A stretch of 64,000 nucleotides of DNA from Ectopseudomonas khazarica (lineage in GTDB: Bacteria; Pseudomonadota; Gammaproteobacteria; Pseudomonadales; Pseudomonadaceae): NCBI RefSeq assembly GCF_004521985.1, contig NZ_SBHZ01000013.1, positions 1 through 64,000 on the forward strand. The letters are read 5' to 3'. A program made the translations under genes and the position numbers. This document shows, piece by piece, positions 59,469 to 64,000 of this stretch. The notes under the pieces were generated by a model. That model made no database searches. It was not told the DNA's origin and worked only from the letters and a program-made list of their open reading frames with translations. Each line of letters opens with the position of its first letter. The first letter of the stretch is position 1.

Positions 59469-60665
59469 TCAGGCGCCGCGAATGAAGCGGGCGATACGCT
59501 CGGCGGCCTCGATGCACTCGGCCAGCGGCGCGACCAGGGCCATGCGCACGCGGCCGGCGCCGGGATTGACGCCGTTCACTTCGCGCGACAGGTAGGAACC
59601 CGGCACCACGGTGACGTGTTCGCTGGCGAACAGGTCGCGGGTGAAGGTGGCGTCGTCACCCGGCGTGCGTGCCCACAGGTAGAAGCCGCCGTCCGGGCGC
59701 TGCACGTCCATTACCGGGGCGAGGATCTCCAGCACGGCGGCGAACTTCTCGCGGTACATGTCGCGGTTGGTGCGCACGTGGGCCTCGTCGTTCCAGGCGG
59801 CAACGCTGGCCAGCTGGGTCTGTACCGGCATGGCGCAGCCATGGTAGGTGCGGTACAGCAGGAAGTGCTTGAGGATGCTGGCGTCGCCGGCCACGAAGCC
59901 GGAGCGCAGGCCGGGCAGGTTGGAGCGCTTGGACAGGCTGTGGAACACCACGCAGCGTGCGAAATCGCTGCGGCCCAGCTCGGCACAGGCGCTGAGCAGG
60001 CCGGGCGGTGGCGCGGCCTCGTCGAAGTACAGCTCGCTGTAGCATTCGTCGGCGGCAATCACGAAGTCATGCTGGTCGGCCAGGGCGATCAGCTTCTTCA
60101 GGGTCTCGACCGGGATCAGTGCGCCGGTGGGGTTGCCCGGCGAGCAGAGGAAGAGGATCTGGCAGCGTTGCCAGACCTCGGTCGGCACCGCATCGAAGTC
60201 CGGGTTGAAGCCGTGGGCCTCCAGGCAGGGCAGGTAGTGCGGCTCTGCGCCGGCGAGAAACGCCGCGCCTTCGTAGATCTGGTAGAAGGGGTTGGGGCTG
60301 ACCACCAGGCCCTTGGCGTTGCGGTCGACCACGGCCTGGGTGAAGGCGAACAGGGCCTCGCGGGTGCCATTGACCGGCAGCACGTGGCGCGCGGCATCCA
60401 GCCAGCCAGCCGGCACGGCGAAGCGCCGTTCGCACCAGTTGGCGATGCTCTGGCGCAGCTCCGGCAGGCCCAGGGTGGTCGGATAGACGGCGAGCTTGTC
60501 GAGGTTGGCGGTCAGCGCCTGGGCGACGAAGTCGGGCGAGCGGTGCTTGGGCTCACCGATGGACAGCGCGATGGGCGAGCGGTCGCTGGCAGGCTGCACG
60601 TCGGCGAGCAGGGCGCGGAGCTTCTCGAACGGGTAGGGCTGCAGCTGGGCGAGGGCGTGGTTCAT
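59469..60665 (-). CDS. dapC: Succinyldiaminopimelate transaminase
   Basis: 398 aa, class I PLP aminotransferase. MNHALAQLQPYPFEKLRALL start, SIGEPKH, CSPGNPTGALIP, DECYSELYF, and PLP Lys in FHSLSKRSNLPGLRSGF. The protein encoded next to glnD in Pseudomonas is DapC, which aminates N-succinyl-2-amino-6-ketopimelate between the DapD and DapE steps. The ribosome site is weak (GGA 5 nt upstream). Confidence 0.93.
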   Translation of the reverse strand: MNHALAQLQPYPFEKLRALLADVQPASDRSPIALSIGEPKHRSPDFVAQALTANLDKLAVYPTTLGLPELRQSIANWCERRFAVPAGWLDAARHVLPVNGTREALFAFTQAVVDRNAKGLVVSPNPFYQIYEGAAFLAGAEPHYLPCLEAHGFNPDFDAVPTEVWQRCQILFLCSPGNPTGALIPVETLKKLIALADQHDFVIAADECYSELYFDEAAPPPGLLSACAELGRSDFARCVVFHSLSKRSNLPGLRSGFVAGDASILKHFLLYRTYHGCAMPVQTQLASVAAWNDEAHVRTNRDMYREKFAAVLEILAPVMDVQRPDGGFYLWARTPGDDATFTRDLFASEHVTVVPGSYLSREVNGVNPGAGRVRMALVAPLAECIEAAERIARFIRGA

Positions 60666-60869
60666 GATGATCCGACGGGTCCTTTGTGAGGCGGTGACAA
60701 AGCTGGCGACACTAGCACGGCAGGCCTTGCGGGGAAATTCCCTTCGTCCGTCCGATTTTCGTCCGTTTAGGTCGCGTCTGCGACGCACGCAGCGCTCAAG
60801 GCCCGGCGTCGCGCGCCGATAGCGTCGGCCTAACCCGTTCTCTCCCCCTTTTCATGGCGAACTCTGCCC

Positions 60870-62762
60870 ATGCGCACCCTGAAATTCAGTCACAAGATCA
60901 TGCTGGCTGCTTCCCTTGTGGTCATCGCGGCCTTCGCATCGTTCGCGCTGTACAACGATTACCTGCAGCGCACGGCGATCCGCGAAAGCCTGTCCAACTA
61001 CCTCAATGATGTCGGTCTGGTCTCAACCGGCAACATCCAGCACTGGCTGGATGGACGCATGCAGCTGCTGGATAACCTCGCCGAGTCGGTGCAGGACGAC
61101 AGCTCGCCGGCGCCCCTGCGCAGGAGCCTGCAGCATCGCAGCATCGCTTCCGCCTTCCTCTATGCCTATTTTGGCCAGGCTGATGGCACCTACACCCAGT
61201 TCCCCGCCAGCGAGCTGCCCGCCGGTTACGATCCTCGCCAGCGGCCCTGGTACAAGAGCGCGCAGGGCAACGGTGGCCCGGGGCTGACCGCGCCCTATCT
61301 GGCCGCCGACCCGCGTGACGGCCTGCTGATCACCATCACGCGCCCGGTCAGCGCGGGTGGCAACCTGCTGGGGGTGGTCGGCGGCGACCTGAAACTGCAG
61401 ACGGTCGATGACATTCTCAACTCCTTCGACCTGGGCGGGATGGGCTATGCCTTCCTGGTCGACGAAAAGGGCACGGTGCTGGTGCACCCTGACAAGAGCC
61501 TGGTGCTCAAGACCCTGACGGAGCTGTTCCCGGGCGGGGCGCCTCGCCTGGAGTCCACGCTGCAGAGCGCTTCGGCGGTCGATGGCAGCGCCCGCCTGGT
61601 CACCTTCTTGCCTGTGCAGGGGCTGGCCGGTGTGCGCTGGTACGTCGGCCTGTCGGTCGACGAAGGCAAGGCCTTCGCTGCGCTCAGCGAGTTCCGCGTC
61701 TCCGCGCTGATGGTGACGATCATCGGTGTGGTGGCCATTCTGCTGCTGCTGGGCGCGCTGATCCGCATCCTGCTGCGCCCGCTGCACGTGATGAGCCATG
61801 CCATGGGCGGCATCGCTGAGGGCGAGGGGGACCTGACGCAGCGCCTCACGATCGCCTCCGGCGACGAGTTCGGTGAGCTGGCTGGCGCCTTCAATCGCTT
61901 CGTCGAGCGAATTCACGAGTCGATCCGCGAGGTGGCTTCGGCAACTCGTGAAGTGCATGCCCGGGTGAGCACGGTGGTGCAGGCGTCCAACGCGTCCATG
62001 GATAACTCCAGCGAGCAGGCATCGCGTACCGACAGCGTCGCGGCAGCGATCAACGAGCTGGGCGCCGCAGCCCAGGAGATCGCGCGCAATGCCGCCGACG
62101 CCTCCGTGCAGGCCAGCGATGCGCGCCGCGATGCCGAGGAGGGGCAGGGCATGGTCGACCGCACGCTGGGCTCGATGAGCGAACTGTCGGAGAAGATTCA
62201 GGCCTCCGGTCGGCACATCGAGGTGCTCAGCGAGAAGAGCAGCGACATCGGCCAGATCCTCGACGTGATCAAGGGTATCTCCGAGCAGACCAACCTGCTG
62301 GCGCTCAACGCGGCCATCGAGGCGGCGCGTGCCGGCGAGGCCGGGCGAGGTTTCGCCGTGGTGGCCGATGAGGTGCGCAACCTGGCGCAGCGCACGCAGA
62401 GTTCGGCCCTGGAAATCCAGCAGATGATCGAGCAGCTGCAAGCCGGCGCGCGTGATGCGGTGGCGACCATGGGCGAGAGTCGCCGCTTCAGTGATGACAG
62501 CGTGCGCATCGGTGGTCAGGCGGGCGAGAAGCTGGAGGGCGTGACTCGCCGCATCGGCGAAATCGACGGCATGAACCAGTCGGTGGCCACTGCCACCGAG
62601 GAACAGACCTCGGTGATCGAGAGCCTGAACATGGACATTACCGAGATCAACATGCTCAACCAAGACGGCGTGCGCAACCTGCAGGCCAGCCTGAGCGCCT
62701 GTACCGAGCTGGATCAGCAGGTCGGCCGGCTCAAGCAGCTGGTGGACAGCTTCAGAATCTGA
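60870..62762 (+). CDS. Methyl-accepting chemotaxis protein with dCache sensor
   Basis: 630 aa. Transmembrane helix 11-30, a periplasmic double-Cache ligand domain (~40-270; RQRPWYKSAQGNGGPGLTAP, YAFLVDEKGTVLVHPDKSLV), helix ~275-300, HAMP (~300-355) and a signalling domain with hairpin tip EQTNLLALNAAIEAARAGEA (from residue ~472). No C-terminal CheR pentapeptide. dCache receptors often bind amino acids or organic acids; the ligand here is unknown. No che genes nearby. Confidence 0.93.
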   Translation: MRTLKFSHKIMLAASLVVIAAFASFALYNDYLQRTAIRESLSNYLNDVGLVSTGNIQHWLDGRMQLLDNLAESVQDDSSPAPLRRSLQHRSIASAFLYAYFGQADGTYTQFPASELPAGYDPRQRPWYKSAQGNGGPGLTAPYLAADPRDGLLITITRPVSAGGNLLGVVGGDLKLQTVDDILNSFDLGGMGYAFLVDEKGTVLVHPDKSLVLKTLTELFPGGAPRLESTLQSASAVDGSARLVTFLPVQGLAGVRWYVGLSVDEGKAFAALSEFRVSALMVTIIGVVAILLLLGALIRILLRPLHVMSHAMGGIAEGEGDLTQRLTIASGDEFGELAGAFNRFVERIHESIREVASATREVHARVSTVVQASNASMDNSSEQASRTDSVAAAINELGAAAQEIARNAADASVQASDARRDAEEGQGMVDRTLGSMSELSEKIQASGRHIEVLSEKSSDIGQILDVIKGISEQTNLLALNAAIEAARAGEAGRGFAVVADEVRNLAQRTQSSALEIQQMIEQLQAGARDAVATMGESRRFSDDSVRIGGQAGEKLEGVTRRIGEIDGMNQSVATATEEQTSVIESLNMDITEINMLNQDGVRNLQASLSACTELDQQVGRLKQLVDSFRI

Positions 62763-62766
62763 TCCT

Positions 62767-62803
62767 GGCTCATGATGTGGCGTCCGGCGCCACATCATGA
62801 GCC
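62767..62803. terminator. Perfect 16-bp hairpin between convergent genes
   Basis: GGCTCATGATGTGGCG / CGCCACATCATGAGCC with a 5-nt loop, 4 bp after the chemoreceptor stop and 4 bp before the glnD stop. No T-run; probably a two-way 3' end. Confidence 0.7.
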
Positions 62804-62807
62804 GGGG

Positions 62808-64000
62808 TCAGAAGGTGATCTGCGCCGGGGTAGGGCTGCTGGGCTCGGACAGACGGCGGACGATGGTTTCCTGCAGGCGTGCGCAGAGCTCCGGGTCCGA
62901 CAGCGGCTGGTTGTTGGCGTCGGTGACGAAGAACACGTCCTCGACGCGCTCGCCGAGGGTGGCGATCTTGGCGTTCTGCAGCGACAGGTCGTATTCGAGG
63001 AAGATGCGCCCGATGCGTGCCAGCAGGCCGGGGCGATCCGGGGCGGTCAGCTCGAGGATGGTCACCGGGCGCTGCGCGTCATTGTGGATGGTCACCTGCG
63101 GCGCGAAGGCGAAGTGCTTGAGCTGGCGCGGTACCCGGCGCTGGATGATGGTCGGGTAGTCGTCGGGGTTCTTCAGGGCTTCGATCAGGCCTTCGCGGAT
63201 CTGCTGGATGCGCGCCGGGTTGTTGCCGATCGAGCCGCCGTCGGCATCCAGCACCACATAGGTGTCGAGGGTGAACTGGCTGGTGGAGGTGATGATCCGC
63301 GCATCGTGAATGTTCAGGTTGAGCTGGCTCATCGCGGCCACGGTCACGGCGAAGAAGTCGTGCTGGTCCGGTGCGTAGATGAAGATCTGCGTACCACCTT
63401 CGAACTCGCGCTGGGTGGTTTCCTTCATCAGCACCAGCGGCCCGCCATCGTCGGGGTGCTGGAGGATGGCGTCGGTGTGCCAGGCCACGTCGCTGGCGGT
63501 ATGCCGCAGGAAGTAGTCATCCCCCAGCTGGCTCCACAGCTGCTCGGCGTCGTCCGGGTCGATGCCGCCACGCACCAGCAGGTCCAGGGCCGCGCTCTGC
63601 GTCTGGCGAATCTGCTCTTCGCGGTCCAGCGGGTTCTCCAGGCCGCGGCGCAGGGCGCGCTTGGTCTCGGTGTAGAGCTGGCGCAGCAGGCTGGCGCGCC
63701 AGGAGTTCCACAGGCTGGGGTTGGTGGCGTTGATGTCGGCCACGGTCAGCACGTAGAGGTATTCCAGGTGGGTCTGGTCGCCGACGAACTGGGCGAAGTC
63801 GTGGATCACCTGCGGGTCGGAAAGGTCCTTGCGCTGGGCTGTGGTGGACATCACCAGGTGGTGCTGCACCAGCCAGACGATCAGGGCACTGTCCCAGGCG
63901 GGCAGGTGGTGGCGACGGGCGAAGGCTTCGGCATCCACCGCGCCCAGCTCCGAGTGGTCGCCGCCACGGCCCTTGCCGATGTCGTGGTAGAGGCCGGCGA
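62808..64000 (-). CDS. glnD: Bifunctional uridylyltransferase/uridylyl-removing enzyme GlnD, C-terminal part
   Basis: The 5' end lies beyond the window; about 397 codons remain. The open frame begins with YHDIGKGRGGDHSELGA, the HD motif of the uridylyl-removing domain, followed by two C-terminal ACT domains (FFAVTVAAMSQLNLNIHDAR and LLARIGRIFLEYDLSLQNAK) that sense glutamine. GlnD modifies PII proteins to report nitrogen status. The first in-frame ATG in the window (63938) is internal and not a start. Confidence 0.95.
   Translation of the reverse strand, partial: AGLYHDIGKGRGGDHSELGAVDAEAFARRHHLPAWDSALIVWLVQHHLVMSTTAQRKDLSDPQVIHDFAQFVGDQTHLEYLYVLTVADINATNPSLWNSWRASLLRQLYTETKRALRRGLENPLDREEQIRQTQSAALDLLVRGGIDPDDAEQLWSQLGDDYFLRHTASDVAWHTDAILQHPDDGGPLVLMKETTQREFEGGTQIFIYAPDQHDFFAVTVAAMSQLNLNIHDARIITSTSQFTLDTYVVLDADGGSIGNNPARIQQIREGLIEALKNPDDYPTIIQRRVPRQLKHFAFAPQVTIHNDAQRPVTILELTAPDRPGLLARIGRIFLEYDLSLQNAKIATLGERVEDVFFVTDANNQPLSDPELCARLQETIVRRLSEPSSPTPAQITF

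Overview
The window is GC-rich, densely coded DNA from a Pseudomonas chromosome. The evidence is the gene set and order: glk-gltR-gtrS-gts glucose cluster, orphan ccoN, MocR regulator, cysI-DUF934, dapD/csdA/csdE/tcdA neighbourhood, and dapC next to glnD. The typical Pseudomonas palindromic REP elements lie between genes. The combination resembles the P. mendocina/P. oleovorans lineage, but that placement is inference. I see no rRNA, tRNA, CRISPR array, insertion sequence or prophage. The content is core and near-core chromosome with a few accessory pieces: a toxin-antitoxin pair, repeat arrays and an S21 paralogue.

Region by region. 1-5.4 kb: the tail of a TRAP transporter permease, acetyl-CoA synthetase (acs) with a striking inverted repeat upstream, a LysE exporter divergent from a LysR regulator, a DUF4197 protein and an unknown small protein. 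5.4-10.1 kb: two minus-strand operons, (chalcone-isomerase-like)-DUF3833 lipoprotein-SDR and metallo-hydrolase-SDR, the second divergent from a LysR gene. The first has a near-consensus promoter with an operator inside it and an intrinsic terminator before its first gene. 10.1-15.4 kb: an EAL phosphodiesterase, an SH3 envelope protein, an orphan cbb3 oxidase CcoN with a small Cys-rich membrane protein, and a UbiM-like ubiquinone hydroxylase.

15.7-26.3 kb is the glucose island: glucokinase, the GltR/GtrS two-component system, an AGE-family sugar isomerase, the GtsABCD glucose ABC importer and a LamB-type porin. A HexR-like site precedes glk. The AGE and gtsA promoters share a 39-bp modular element at the same distance from their -10 boxes, a candidate GltR operator. 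26.3-34.1 kb: a tandem repeat array, a MocR regulator, ccoG, and a tightly overlapping cysI-DUF934-LrgA-LrgB operon, then a trypsin-like protease. 34.2-42.3 kb: plsB, an EamA transporter, a diguanylate cyclase, a second LysE exporter and several small genes including an S21-like protein.

42.6-48.3 kb: a Gld-type ABC/auxiliary operon whose DUF4340 gene is separated from the rest by an exact 105-bp tandem repeat array, then a cold-shock gene with a long leader. 48.5-64 kb: a RelE/StbE-type toxin-antitoxin pair; rlmA, dapE, tcdA, csdE, csdA, dapD and dapC. Together these cover the succinylase branch of lysine/DAP synthesis and the cyclic t6A tRNA-modification machinery. A Na+/H+ antiporter, a chemoreceptor and the 3' half of glnD on the minus strand close the window.
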